This document shows positions 23,640-34,542 of a stretch of DNA of 64,000 bases, piece after piece (positions within the stretch are counted from its first letter, which is position 1; the number at the start of each line of letters is the position of its first letter). The DNA lies in NCBI RefSeq assembly GCF_026212465.1, contig NC_080060.1:12626066-12690065 (forward strand), in the 5' to 3' direction. The DNA is from Amaranthus tricolor (lineage: Eukaryota; Streptophyta; Magnoliopsida; Caryophyllales; Amaranthaceae). The notes below the pieces were generated by a model. It was not told the origin of the DNA. It saw only the letters and a list, made by a program, of their open reading frames with translations, and did no database searches. The position numbers and the translations under genes were made by a program.

Positions 23640-26600
23640 TAGGCATGGCCACGGTCCGGGTTGGTCCGGTTCCGTTCCGGTTCCATCCGGTTCCGATTCC
23701 ACCCGGTTCCGGTTCCATTTGGAACCTGTCGCGAACGGTTCCGATTTCGGTTCCGGTTCTGGTTCCGAGCGGTTCCAAACGGTTCCTTGGCGGTTCATGA
23801 GGCGGTTCCGGCGGTTCCAACTCACGGGACGGGCGGGTCGGACCATCGGTTCCATTTTTATTTTTTCTTTAAATATTTATATAATAAAAAAATATTATAA
23901 TATTGCGGACGTACCTTTGATGATTACTTGATTATTAGCGAAATTCATTGCATGTCAAGTTGTCATCGTTATTGAAATATTTACTAAAAAGAATGAAAAA
24001 AATAAATTAATAACAAACGAATCAATGATAATGTCGATAAAGATGATTAATAAAAAAAAAGGGAGAAAATGGACTTGAACCTAGTACCCAAAGGAATACT
24101 AAGCTGCCTACGTATCCCGAAGGAATCAAAGCCCACGTAGTTCTTTGTCATACCTTTTATTTATAGTTGTTGAATGTTGATTTATCGTTGTCGGATTGAT
24201 CCTATTCGTCTTCGTCATCATCATGTGGTTGGTTAGATGCTTCCGCTGACTCTCCTCCTGACGATGATGCAGATGTATTTATCATCATCCATGGATCATC
24301 ATCGTCGTCTTGATCATCATCATTCCTTAGTCCTTGTGTTCGAATCTCCGCTTGATCCCAATCTTTCTTGCAAACACATATTTGAATACTCTGTGGAGCA
24401 AGACGAGATCTCTTTTCGTCCAAAACTCTTCTACCTGTACTAAAAGCAGACTACGACGCAGTTGTTGACGCGGGAATTGCAAGGTCATCCTTTGCAATTG
24501 TCGATAAAATGGGAAATTTTACAGATTTTTCTTTCCACCACTCTAAAATATTATAGCTACCTTGGTCTATTTCAAAGTGGTGTTTAAGATAACTATCTAG
24601 TTCTAAATATGAGGTCGAGGAAGAAGATGATCCTACAAAACTATCATCTTGACTCATTATATTAGCTATTACCGAATTATAGTAAGAGGGACGTGCCGAA
24701 ACGCTAGCACGCCTAGACGTATCGTGTTTTGGGTTATATACACTAGCGTAATAATCATAGAGTTCTGCTAAATATTTTTTACATGTTCCTACATAATTAT
24801 GTACATCAGTAGGCGGGCGATCTAACGATTGGTAGTAAAATCCTATTACTTTAGTAAGGACCTCAGTTTTAAAACATGGGTCCAAAATGGTTGCGATTCC
24901 ATAAATATAAGGAAATTCGGTAAAATATGCCTTCCATTTTTCCATCATATCTGCAAGAATCGGCTTCAAATATGGGTTAGTATCATCATGCGTATATTTA
25001 AGGAGATGATAAAAAATAGTAATACACTCACTTATTACTAAGTGAACGTTCGGTTCATAAACATATGAAAAAATCTTAGTCGCGTGGTCATACGCTTCTA
25101 ATATGTTATGTACACCTATAGCTAATTCCCAAGTGTCATCAGCTATGTAACTATCTGTACACTCACTATATAGTTGTGTTATAACTGGACGATAAGCAAT
25201 CGCCTTTCTTAATAAATCGTTGGTTGAGCCCCAACGTGTAGGAGTATCTAATGACCAATACACTTTTTTAAGTTGATATTGGTCACATAATTGTTTATAT
25301 CGTCTCTTTATCTTTTCAATCCTAAGCCACTTCACTATATCCCTAATTGGTTCTAATAAATTGCTTAATTGTTTTATGTCAGCTTGGCAAGATAAGTTAA
25401 CTATATGCGCACAACAATGTATGTGTAATAAGCTACCCCCAAGGATAAAACTAAATGCAGGTTCGTTATACAAAAGTTCTAGACATTTAATGTTCGCGGT
25501 TGCAATATCAGTTGAACAACAAAATATCTTATCTAATAAGTTCCATTCTCTACATATCTCTACTAATCTATATTTTATGTTTTCACCGGTATGTCTTTCT
25601 GGCATTGTCTCAAAAGCAATTATTCTTTTTTGAATAATCCAATTTTGATCTATCCAATGTGCTGTTACACACATATAAGATTCTAAATGTGGGGGACCAG
25701 ACCAAATTTCAGTTGTTATGCTAACCCTACCATTAAAAGATTTAAACATTTCAACTAATTCATAGCGCATTGATTCATATAATTTAATTGTGCGTCTTTT
25801 AAGAGTGCTCCTAGGGATTGCTCTATATTGTGGTTGCAAAGTTTTTTTAGCGTAACGCTCGTGTGCCCTACTTTCACCGTGGTTAAAAGGCAATTCATCA
25901 CAAATTACATACCTAGAAAATTCATCAATCATATCATTACGATTATATCTAAAAGGCATACCTGTGCTGGGAATGTCCCACTGTGTCTGTCGGCTTTCAG
26001 TTCCACTTGTGGTCCCGCTGCCGCTTGCTGCATGAGTTTCTTTTGTGATTCCATGCTTCTTTGCCAAATGTTTGTTAAAAGATCCCGTACCACCACCTAA
26101 CACGTATTCACAAAACACAATAAATAAATTTTTATAAAATATGAATATATAATGTATGTATAAAAAACTTAAAAAGTATTTACCTCTGGCGAAATTGTAT
26201 GAAACTAAGGGCTTTACTCTTTGACTTTCACAAATTTGACAAGTGCATAAGAAAATATCTGGATTCTCGGTTGGTTCTTTTGTGAAATACGACCACACAT
26301 GTGAAACAGCTCTACCACTAGGAGGTGGCATTGCCGGAAAAGGTTGTCTTACTGGTTCATCTTCATCTAAATAAATAATTTAAAATTATAAAACTATAAT
26401 TAAATAAATAAATAATTTTAAATTTAATTAATTTGAAGAATAAAATTATAAAACTAACCGATAGTTTGGAAATTGACTCGTTTACCACGAGCTTGTCTTT
26501 GTTGTTGTTGTTCTCCTTGTTCTTCATGTGATCTTGTTGATGACTGTCGAGATATATGTATCCCAATAGGGGTCGTTGGTTCCTCTTCTTGTTCTTCTTC

Positions 26601-27344
26601 TTCATCAATTTGTATTTCTCTTTCCACTTCTTCTGCATAATTATGTAATTCTGGGTCGTACCCTTCTGGATAATTTGGTTCATAATTATAATTACTAATG
26701 GAAGGTGTTGTTGATACCGACGGAGTAGAAGTGGCCTTTCTTTTGGAGGAGCTAGCACCTCCCAATGATTTTGCCACTTTAGTAACTTTTTTTGAGGCTT
26801 TTTTCAAAGATGAAGACATGATTGATAATATTGAAATAATAATAGAATTAAGAAATAAATAAATAATTAATAGACTAATTATGTAATTAACTAAATTAAG
26901 AAATAATTAAAAGACTAATTATGTAATTAAGAGAATAATTGCGTAATTAAAGAATTAAGTAGAGAGAGTAAGTAGAGAGAGTAGGAGAAGAGATGAGTTG
27001 TGAATGAAAATGATTGAAAGTGATGAGTATTTATAGGGGAAAATGCAACGGCTCTCTAACGGCTAGTTTTGGCGGTTCCGGTTCCATGGAACCGTTGAGC
27101 CGGTTCAACCGGACCGGTCCCGGTTCCGGTTCCATGGAACCGTTGGACCGGTTCAACCGGACCGGTTCCGGTTCCAAACCGCGGTTTTTTAGGTCCGGTT
27201 CATGAAGTATTTTTCCGGCGGTTTCATGGTTCCGGCTCACGGTTCCGCGGTTCGGGGCGGTTCGGAACCTGCCGCAAACGGTTCCGGTTCCAAGCGGTTC
27301 GGGACCGGTTCGGTTCCGGGTAACCCGCCCCGTGGCCATGCCTA
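23640..27344 (-). mobile_element. Complete hAT transposon, 8-bp TSD GCTCTATC
   Basis: 3,705 bp with terminal inverted repeats TAGGCATGGCCACGG (left) and its inverse (right), and identical 8-bp duplications GCTCTATC at 23632-23639 and 27345-27352. Subterminal zones of about 250-300 bp are dense in GGTTCC/GGAACC. The element split a LINE. The transposase gene runs on the minus strand. The ends look intact, so it could be mobilised if transposase is supplied in trans. Confidence 0.96.
24202..26819 (-). pseudogene. hAT transposase, spliced, one nonsense codon
   Basis: Three exons fit: 26819-26459, 26366-26184 and 26096-24202. The junctions (CG|gttagt..tttag|AT; GAG|gtaaat..gttag|GT) keep one frame. 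Exon 1 starts M-S-S-S-L-K-K-A and is acidic and Gln-rich near its end. Exons 2 and 3 rebuild a BED zinc finger (C-x2-C in exon 2, H-L-A-K-K-H in exon 3), then the RNase H-like transposase core and the hAT dimerisation region (Y-L-E-L-D-S-Y-L; W-W-K-E-K-S-V-K-F-P-I-L). A TAG at 24451-24453 interrupts it before S-A-F-S-T-G-R-R-V-L-D-E; the frame then stays open to 24202. Copy 1 has Glu there. Intron 2 is also in frame, so retention would give a longer ORF (26331-24451). Confidence 0.9.
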
Positions 27345-27489
27345 GCTCTATCTATGCTTGCTCAGTCTATGCTATTTGGAGGAGTAGAAACACTGCTGTT
27401 TGGGAACATATGGTGCCTCATCCAAGTCACATTGTTATTCAGATTCAAAAAGAGGTTGGTCTTCGTTTTCAATCCATTGACTATCACTG

Positions 27490-27720
27490 TGCTGATTCTG
27501 AGGTTTGATTTGGGTTGTTTCTTGCACTGATGAAGGAGGCAGAGATATTCTGTTCATTGTGATTATGTGGTTCCTGATTTGCTGGTCCGATGCATTGCTG
27601 ATTCTGTGCAGCACCACAAGCATTGTTTTCTGAGGTTGTTTTGGGCTGTTCTTGCAATGTTGAAGGAGGCAGAGACATTTTGCTCATTCTGCTTCATGGT
27701 GCTTGCTTGAGTTTGGTGCA
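27490..27720. repeat. Tandem duplication in the LINE 3' region
   Basis: 'gctgattctg..ggttg.tttgggttgtttcttgcactgatgaaggaggcagagatattctgttcatt' at about 27490-27560 recurs at about 27598-27690. The period is about 108 bp. Confidence 0.7.
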
Positions 27721-27730
27721 GCTGCTGCTG

Positions 27731-27753
27731 TTTTTTTTTTTTTTTTTTTTTTG
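27731..27753. repeat. Poly-T run
   Basis: About 23 consecutive T within the LINE 3' region. It is not the LINE tail, because LINE-type 3' UTR sequence continues beyond it. Confidence 0.9.
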
Positions 27754-27935
27754 TTTCATTTTGATACTTTTTTATGCAAATGAAGAGTGGGACGAGGAAA
27801 CCCTTCATAGAAGGTGGGCCTCGTTTCCACACTAATGTAAATAAGAAAGGCTGAATTTTCCCTGCCTTGATGTATTTTGGTTTTTTCTGGTGAATGAAAA
27901 AGTTTTTTATTTGCCAATAAGAAAGTTTTTTCAGA

Positions 27936-28417
27936 TATGTTTTTACTCTACATCCATTATCACTTTTTTCAAGTATGCTTTCTTTTTCTAGTCTTAGGGT
28001 AGTGGAATTGGGCTTTTCGATCTCGGTATCAATTTATGTGTTGTTTCATGAAGCTTAGAGTTTGATCTTTTTATTTGCTTTCGTACTTTTGATTTGTTTG
28101 TTGTTTTGGGTTTGGGTTAGTCCTAAATTTTGTGTTTCATAATTTATTTTCCTAGGTTTTGATTCAAGATCTTTAAATTTGGGTTGATTTTGAACTGTCA
28201 AATTTGTCTTCTGGGCAAAATTGTTATTTTTTTTACAATTTTCATCAATTGTGGACTGATAAATGGACTTCATTAGCTGCTTGTTGACACAAATAAAAAA
28301 AGTTTTAGTGCAGGTTCGACACAGGTTTTGGAATTTGGATTTCAGTCTTTTTTTATTATTGATCTTTTAATTTCTATATTTAATCTTCTTTTAATTTCGA
28401 TTTTATTGTATTTTCAG
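27936..28417. other. Gene-free spacer, possible intron
   Basis: T-rich sequence with no large ORF. It could be intronic sequence before the exon-like segment at 28418. Nothing else is recognised. Confidence 0.4.
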
Positions 28418-28514
28418 ATGCCATTACTGGGTTTTGCACTAGGAAGTACATCGATGGTGAAGAATTTAGAGGACTATATATGAGAGCAATGCTTAATTCG
28501 ATAATCAACCCTAG
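28418..28514 (+). CDS. Orphan exon-like ORF
   Basis: 97 nt between a good acceptor (attttcag) and donor (CCTAG|gtcaag). One frame is open: A-I-T-G-F-C-T-R-K-Y-I-D-G-E-E-F-R-G-L-Y, then M-R-A-M-L-N-S-I-I-N-P. The composition is protein-like and unlike the surrounding AT-rich DNA. I do not recognise the protein and no linked exon is certain. It could be an exon of a host gene or a captured relic. Confidence 0.35.
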
Positions 28515-29144
28515 GTCAAGCCTTTAAACGTTGATGTTCTTTTTCCTTTCATTTAGATGCTTAATTTAATGAAATGGGGGTTTCTAATTTCAAACCCTAG
28601 AATTTATTGGCATTTACTTGATTTTTTCTTACCTTTTTTTTTTTTGATAATTACTGCTATTATTATGATGGGTTGTTTTCCATTTTATCAATGATTCAAT
28701 TTAGTGCTAATAGCCACAATTGATTTCTTACCTTCTACTTAGTTGCTAATTTTGGATGAATCTTGGTGCCATTTCAAAACAGCGGCAAATTCTTATGAAA
28801 CGTTTTGATTGATTTGTGTTTTACTTTTTGCTTGATTTGTGTTTTTAGCATCAATTATGATGTGGGTGTTATTAAAGATTGAAACTTTTTGAATAATACA
28901 GGCAAAATTATGTTTTTAGCATGAGTTTTTTATTTGTCTACTTCACTTTCATTTTATGCAGGAACTTGTATAAAAAAAAAAAAGCAATTTCATCAACCCA
29001 AGGCCTTATTCATATTGTTTAACAAAGTACTTGTGTGAGGTATTTTGGGGCTATGAAGGTGATGTTTTGGCCTGCATAAAGGATTTTCAGGAACTGAATT
29101 AGAAATCCATTTTGTTTTTGTTTTATTTTTGAACGAAAATTTAG
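28515..29144. other. Gene-free spacer
   Basis: AT-rich. The stretch near 29037-29090 ('ttttggggctatgaaggtgatgttttgg') parallels 20676-20705 of block C, so the repeat block begins here in diverged form. Confidence 0.5.
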
Positions 29145-30435
29145 GATATAAATTAGGATTTTCGTCTACTTTTGACTGAAAAATCAAGAATTAGTTTTGG
29201 ATTATCGTTTGGTTTTTGGATGAAAAGTCAAATATATATATGTATTTGGAATCATTTTGTTAGTTTTTGGATGAAATGGTTTTCGCAAAACCATAATGAT
29301 ATCTTTATTTTTGATTAAAATGAAATATACTCTCTTAATACTTTCAACCTTATGACATTTTTTTGGATAGATTTGAGTTTTTAATGATAATTCTTTGCAA
29401 TAGGTTTTTGTGGAGAAGGTCTTATATGAAATTAATCCACACTATTTTAATATGTAACAAACATAAAAAATACAAAAATAGATTTTTGTTAATTTTAGAT
29501 TGGTACACACTGTAATAGGGTAAATCAAATCCATACGAGAATTAAGTTTTTAGGTCGAGCTTAATGTCATCCAACTTATTTATAAACTAATCAAGTTAAT
29601 CTTGTTAGGCCAAAACACTCCCGACTACTTGAAGTAATCAAGTCACACATCCACTAGCATATTTGTAAAACAGATTATTACAAGCCTAGATAACAATAGA
29701 GATGTGATAGTCATCACAGACTAGTAGATTGTTGGTAGGAAGGTCTCTTATCAGATTCAGAGATGGGATGATAAACTATATTTGGGCACATCTTACAGCC
29801 AAACTCGGTCTTCATACCTGACAATAGAATAGTCATACGTAAATACTTAACAAAAATTCCCAACATTTTAAAACCTAATAAAGCGAAATGCAGATAAAAT
29901 GTCAAGTTAAATTGACATTAAGAGGTCACCCAATATCTAGCATTTACAAAGTGGTTTGAATTTCCAAAAGAAACAACAGTCAAAAAAAGCATAATATTAA
30001 AAAGTATTCAATATAAATTAGTTGAAAACAAGACATCTTGGAAGAAAACATCATTAAAAACTTCAACAATGCTTCCAAATTGAAGACGAAAAAAGAAAAT
30101 GAATAATAGGGAGTTTGGTAAAGGAATGAAAACGTAATGGCATTAAAAAAAAGAGGGATAAGCATCGCAATTTTTCCAAAAATGTGAAATTCCGTCCAAA
30201 ATCACTTCTCAACTATCACATAACACTAACAAGAATTGAACAAACAAATTTCCACTCTTTTCTTTTGTAAATTCTCTCCCACAAATTCATCTTTAAATTT
30301 CTGTTATATAACTTAATTCTTTGAATTTCAATTTTTTACAAGTTAATTCTTTGGTCAAATTTGACCCTTTCTAAACCAGACAGAGAAGAAAGAAGTTGAA
30401 TTTGATCTTCAATTAGTAAAAATAGAAAAAGGATG

Positions 30436-30505
<70 letters not shown>

Positions 30506-30521
30506 AACAATGGCAATGATA
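29145..30521. repeat. Tandem block A
   Basis: About 1.38 kb, repeated immediately as block B. Both run from 'ttttcgtctac.tttgactgaaaaatcaag' to a (TA)n array followed by 'ccaacaatggcaatgataatg'. Block A has an extra stretch (about 29605-29720) absent from B. Its (TA)n array is at 30448-30503. Confidence 0.95.
29714..29817 (-). CDS. Alternative terminal exon, DUF3615-like (block A)
   Basis: On the minus strand after the acceptor attgtcag the frame reads G-M-K-T-E-F-G-C-K-M-C-P-N-I-V-Y-H-P-I-S, then S-D-K-R-P-S-Y and a stop at 29714. It is almost the same as the exon in block B (30931-31074). C-x2-C and H-P match the end of DUF3615 domains. The phase fits the gene upstream at 32305. It may serve as a second terminal exon or be redundant. 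Confidence 0.45.
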
Positions 30522-30596
30522 ATGTATTTTCGTCTACCTTTGACTGAAAAATCAAGATTTAGTTTTGGATTATCGTTTGGTTTTTGGATGAAAAGT

Positions 30597-30641
<45 letters not shown>

Positions 30642-31684
30642 TTTGAATCATTTTGTTAGTTTTTGGATGAAACGGTTTTCGCAAAACCATAATGATATCT
30701 TTTTTTTTTAATTAAAATGTAATGTACTCTCTTAATACTTTCAACCTTATGACATTTTTTGTATAGATTTGAGTTTTTAATGATAATTCTTTGCAATAGG
30801 TTTTTGTGGAGAAAGTCTTATATGAAATTAATCCACACTATTTTAGTATGTAACAAACACAAAAAATACACAAATAGATTTTTGTTAATTTTAGATTGGT
30901 GCACACTATAATAGGGTATCCATACGAGAATTAAGTTTTTGGGTCGACCTTATCTTGTAGGCACAGACTAGTAGATTGTTGGTAGGAGGGTCCCTTATCA
31001 GATTCAGAGATGGGATGATAAACTATATTTGGGCACATCTTACAGCCAAGCTCGGTCTTCATACCTGACAATAGAATAGTCATACGTAAATACTTAACAA
31101 AAATTCCCAACATTTAAAACCTAATAAAGCGAAATGCAGATAAAATGTCTAAGTTAAATTGACATTAAGAGGTCACCCAATATCTAGCATTTACAAAGTG
31201 GTTTGAATTTCCAAAAGAAACAACAGTCAAAGAAAGCATAATATTAAAAAAGTATTCAATAAAAATTAGTTGAAAACAAGACATCTCAAAAGAAAACATC
31301 ATTAAAAACTTCAACAATGCTTCCAAATTGAAGACGAAAAAAGAAAATGAATATTAGGGAGTTTGGTATGAGGAATGAAAACGTAATGGCATTAAAAAAA
31401 AGGGATAAGCATAGCATTTTTTCCCAAAACCTAGATGTGAAATTCCGTCCAAAACTCACCTCTCAACTGCCACATACCACTAACAAGAATTGAACAAACA
31501 AATTTCCACTCTTTTCTTTTGTAAATTCTCTCCCACAAATTCATCTTTAAATTTCCGTTATATAACTTAATTCTTTGAATTTCAATTTTTTACAACTTAA
31601 TTCGTTGATCAAATTTGACCCTTTCTAAACCAGACAGAGAAGAAAGACGTTGAATTTGATCTTCAATTAGTAAAAATAGAATAA

Positions 31685-31751
<67 letters not shown>

Positions 31752-31770
31752 AACAATGGCAATGATAATG
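30522..31770. repeat. Tandem block B
   Basis: About 1.25 kb, a direct repeat of block A with small differences: a longer internal (TA)n at 30601-30637, a terminal (TA)n at 31687-31749, and loss of about 115 bp near 30957. The high similarity suggests a recent tandem duplication compared with block C. Confidence 0.95.
30931..31074 (-). CDS. Terminal exon of the DUF3615-like gene (block B)
   Basis: After the acceptor attgtcag the frame reads G-M-K-T-E-L-G-C-K-M-C-P-N-I-V-Y-H-P-I-S and runs to a stop at 30931. Joining it to a donor at 32304 (CATG|gtcaga) keeps the frame and rebuilds a DUF3615-like end (C-x2-C...H-P). It is the nearest candidate terminal exon, 1.2 kb downstream of exon 3. Confidence 0.5.
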   Translation of the reverse strand, partial: LLSGMKTELGCKMCPNIVYHPISESDKGPSYQQSTSLCLQDKVDPKT

Positions 31771-32290
31771 TGCGTTGTGTTTGCAATCTTTGTTGATTGG
31801 AGAATTGAAATATTGTTTTGCTAGTACGTTTGTTGTTGGGTTGTATCATGTATGAGAGAGAAACTGATCAGAAAGTTATATTTGAGTAAATATTGTGGGT
31901 AAAAGAAACTCGTTTCCCCTCGTAACTGAGGGTAGTTGTGACTCTACAAAAAGGGAATCGGTTGATTAAAATATAAAAAACTACTAAATAAATTTAATCA
32001 AGAAACGCAACAATTAAAGTAATTGCAATTATTATCAGAGCTATTTAATATAAGACGTTAAAAAAAAGCTGATTAAATTTCAACTGGAAATATAAAAACA
32101 AATGAATAGAATTCTACTCGTGGCAAGGAAGCATGAGCAGTCCATGATAAACAATTTTAATGAGGAATAGTGATAACATATGCTACTTTCCCTATAGAAA
32201 ATCAATTTGGCATCAATTTTAATTGTAGAAAAATGGGACAATAGTTAAGTAGTAGTGCATGAAAATGAAGCTAAAATTCAATAAAGTGGT
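31771..32290. other. Intron or intergenic spacer
   Basis: No ORF. The part at 32203-32280 ('catcaattttaattgtagaaaaatgggacaatagttaagtagtagtgcatg') parallels 19371-19425 of block C, so it belongs to the ancestral duplicated unit. It would be intronic if exon 3 splices to 31074. Confidence 0.5.
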
Positions 32291-33855
32291 TTATGAGTTC
32301 TGACCATGCAATATAGAATACTTAGATGCATTTATTTGGCCATTGATATCTCCGCGAATCTCGGCATAGAATAACTTGGTGGAATAATCACCAGCAACAA
32401 AGGGATATTTGTGGGGCTTGGCAGTAAAGTTGCAGTGAACAAAAAGATCAAATTCAAGTGTTGATTTAACAAGAGCAACACAATCAACAAGCTCATAGTC
32501 AGTGGACTGCAAATCATCAAATCAATAATATCAATATGAACTATTAAGATTAGTAAATGAAATCAATATGAATGAATGAATGAAATAATACTTACATTTT
32601 CAGAATTAAATTGATCCAAAATCTTGTTAGCAAAAGGGGTAAGGAAGTTTGCACGGTATTTTGGATTCAAACAGATATTACAACCTATGGGCGATGCAGG
32701 ATCATAGGAAGAATAACTCATCAGAGACGGGTTCAACTTATACCCACCGTAGCTGCAATTCAACCGAATTCCCAATCGTTAATTCAAATACACTAAATTA
32801 AAACAAAACAAAGCAAAACAAAACAAAAATTAGGCTTAGTAACAGAATAATACAATAATATATAATTATTAATTAATTGACAAAAGTTAGGATTATGAAA
32901 ATATTGCGATTAGGTTACCAATATTGGATTAAGAAAATGTATGTATGTCAAAAACGACGGTGGGTTGAATGAGAAAAATTATTTATTATTCAAGAAAATA
33001 CTAACAATCAAATTGTAAGGTTGAGAATGTAAAGTGAGTAATCAAGAATGAATTTTGCATAATTACCTTGCCATGAGTCTGAGTCAGATTTTTTTTTGTA
33101 AATAACCCTAATTCTTCAACTAAAACCAATAACCTCTATTATATCATATTATATTATGCTTGACACAATTTTTTTTCTTGTAAAATTCTATGAGTCAGAG
33201 TCATTTACACCAATTCTTCAACTAAAACTGATAACCTCTATTGTATTATACTTGACACAATTTTTTTCTTGTAAAATTCTAAGAGTGAGAGATTCATGAG
33301 TCAGTCATTTTTGTAGATAACCCCAATCCTTCAACTAAAACCGATAATTTCTATTATATTATGCTTGACACAATTTTTTTTCTTGCAAAATTGTAAGAGA
33401 GTGAGAGATTGAAAGAGAGAAGGAGATAAAGTTTTTTTTTCAAAAGTGAGAGGCACAGGAGGATTAAATCCTGACTTTTATTTATCTGATGGCCACCCTT
33501 TATTTTCATATGGTACAAAAACCCACAATAATAACAAAAGCCCGTGAATGAATTAAATTTAACCATCGTTGAATCCATAGCAAAAACATAATTAAAAAAA
33601 AAAAAAAAAAAAACCTAGAAATGAAATCTAAAAAAACGAAAATCTAACATCCAAAATCCATCCTCAAACACGAAACAGAAAAAGAAAATCAAGCATAAAA
33701 GTAAATTTAGACGAAATTGAAACGAAAATAAACACTAAAATCAACATGAAAATAAAGGAAATCTAAGGAAAATCCAACAAACCAAGATACATAAACACTA
33801 AAAAACAAAAAGATAAAACTAAAAGTAAATTCAACCTGCTATCTTCGTATTCCAT
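32291..33855 (-). CDS. DUF3615-like protein, spliced
   Basis: Coding exons on the minus strand: exon 2 32752-32596, exon 3 32506 downward. Exon 1 is either 33855-33836 (strong context CCGCCATGGAA, opening M-E-Y-E-D-S) or an 8-nt exon 33074-33067 (M-A); both leave AG before exon 2 and keep the frame. Exon 2 begins Y-G-G-Y-K-L-N-P and has I-G-C-N-I-C. Exon 3 holds F-D-L-F-V-H-C-N-F-T-A-K-P and K-L-F-Y-A-E-I, the pattern of DUF3615 domains common in plants. If not spliced further it stops at 32291 (about 126-130 aa). A donor at 32304 allows splicing to the terminal exons at 31074 or 29817, adding C-K-M-C-P and H-P (about 170 aa). Function unknown. No signal peptide or membrane segment is seen. 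The frame-perfect junctions make a real gene likely. Confidence 0.65.
33071..33412. repeat. Three-unit tandem repeat, about 105-119 bp
   Basis: Units start at about 33073, 33190 and 33296 with 'atgagtc'. Each holds 'ttcaactaaaac..ataa..tctatt.tat', 'cttgacacaattttttt.cttg.aaaatt' and a purine-rich 'gagagag' end. They lie in the putative first intron of the DUF3615-like gene. Confidence 0.9.
33413..33835. other. Gene-free, probable intron 1
   Basis: No ORF of note; includes an A-run at 33592-33613. If exon 1 is at 33855-33836 this lies within the first intron. Confidence 0.45.
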
Positions 33856-34179
33856 GGCGGTGGGAATAACACAGATGATGAACCTTTTGGAATATTTTGT
33901 AGATGAAGGCACCAGATTTGAAAGAGAATGAGAGAGAGCAGAGGCGTGTTTCTGTTGTTGAGTTAGGGTTTACTTTACATGAGATTTGAGGATTAGAGGC
34001 AATGAATGAAAAACATAAGAATGACAAAATGGGGCGTGTAGGCGTGCAGTAGGAATTTGGGGGTTATTTTTGTTTTCCGAGGCTTTTTATTTTATTTATT
34101 TTTTTATTGTGGTTTGGGCTTTAGTTAAATTCGGTGTTTTTTGAAAATTTGAAATTAATAAGTAAATTATCAAAAAAAG
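33856..34179 (-). promoter_or_regulatory. Putative 5' flank of the DUF3615-like gene
   Basis: On the minus strand this is upstream of the ATG at 33855. A TC-rich stretch (about 33915-33935 read in reverse) resembles plant leader sequences. No clear TATA box can be fixed, so this is an inference from position. Confidence 0.3.
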
Positions 34180-34415
34180 ATTTTTCAACTTATTTCTAAA
34201 TATAAGCGTCTAATTCCCAAACCAGTGGTATGGGTTCTGTTCACACTTATTAACTGCGAACAAAGGGATTGATGCAAATTTTTTGACCAAATTTCCTGTT
34301 CGCTTAGTTGATTTTTTTTGACCAGTTTGCCTTTGTTCGCAGTTATCAACTGCAAACAGAACCAAACCTGAACTTCGGGCTGACGGCGCTTACATTTAGA
34401 AATAAGTTGAAAAAT
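34180..34415. mobile_element. Palindromic MITE, same family as 20753-21162
   Basis: 236 bp whose ends 'atttttcaacttatttctaaatataagcg' and 'cgcttacatttagaaataagttgaaaaat' are inverted copies. It holds ttcacacttattaactgcgaacaaa and its inverse tttgttcgcagttatcaactgcaaac. It shares the gttcgcagtta.taactgcgaac core and a 'ttttttgacca' motif with the larger element, but is shorter. Confidence 0.85.
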
Positions 34416-34542
34416 AGCTTAATGTATTGCTGTTTTTTGATACTTTTACATATCAAATTTCAAATTTTCTGTGTTTGGTGTTTTAGTTCATCAAAATCCA
34501 AAACTAACTCCAAATTGAACACTGAAATCTATTACAGCTGGC

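Larger units (their letters stand above)
27353..27935 (+). pseudogene. LINE 3' end, after the hAT insertion
   Basis: The frame Y-A-I-W-R-S-R-N-T-A-V-W-E-H (27368-27409) is the usual end of plant LINE ORF2, continuing the part that stops at 23639. The 3' UTR follows, with 'gatgtattttggttttttctggtgaatgaaaaagttttttatttgcc' near 27870-27918. It includes a two-unit tandem repeat and a T-run. The 3' boundary is approximate. Confidence 0.8.

Noticed and set aside
23604..23931. Overlapping Gly/Ser/Phe/Arg- and Pro/Glu-rich ORFs on both strands
   Set aside because: They arise from the GGTTCC-dense terminus of the hAT transposon and cross its boundary with the LINE.
24451..26331. Treating the 626-aa unspliced ORF as the true transposase
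   Set aside because: Its BED finger is interrupted by an AT-rich stretch with GT-AG borders; splicing restores the finger and exon 1, so the spliced model is preferred. (Minus-strand ORF, listed high to low.)
33084..33412. CRISPR-like array
   Set aside because: Only three long diverged units with no constant spacers; a plain tandem repeat in plant DNA.
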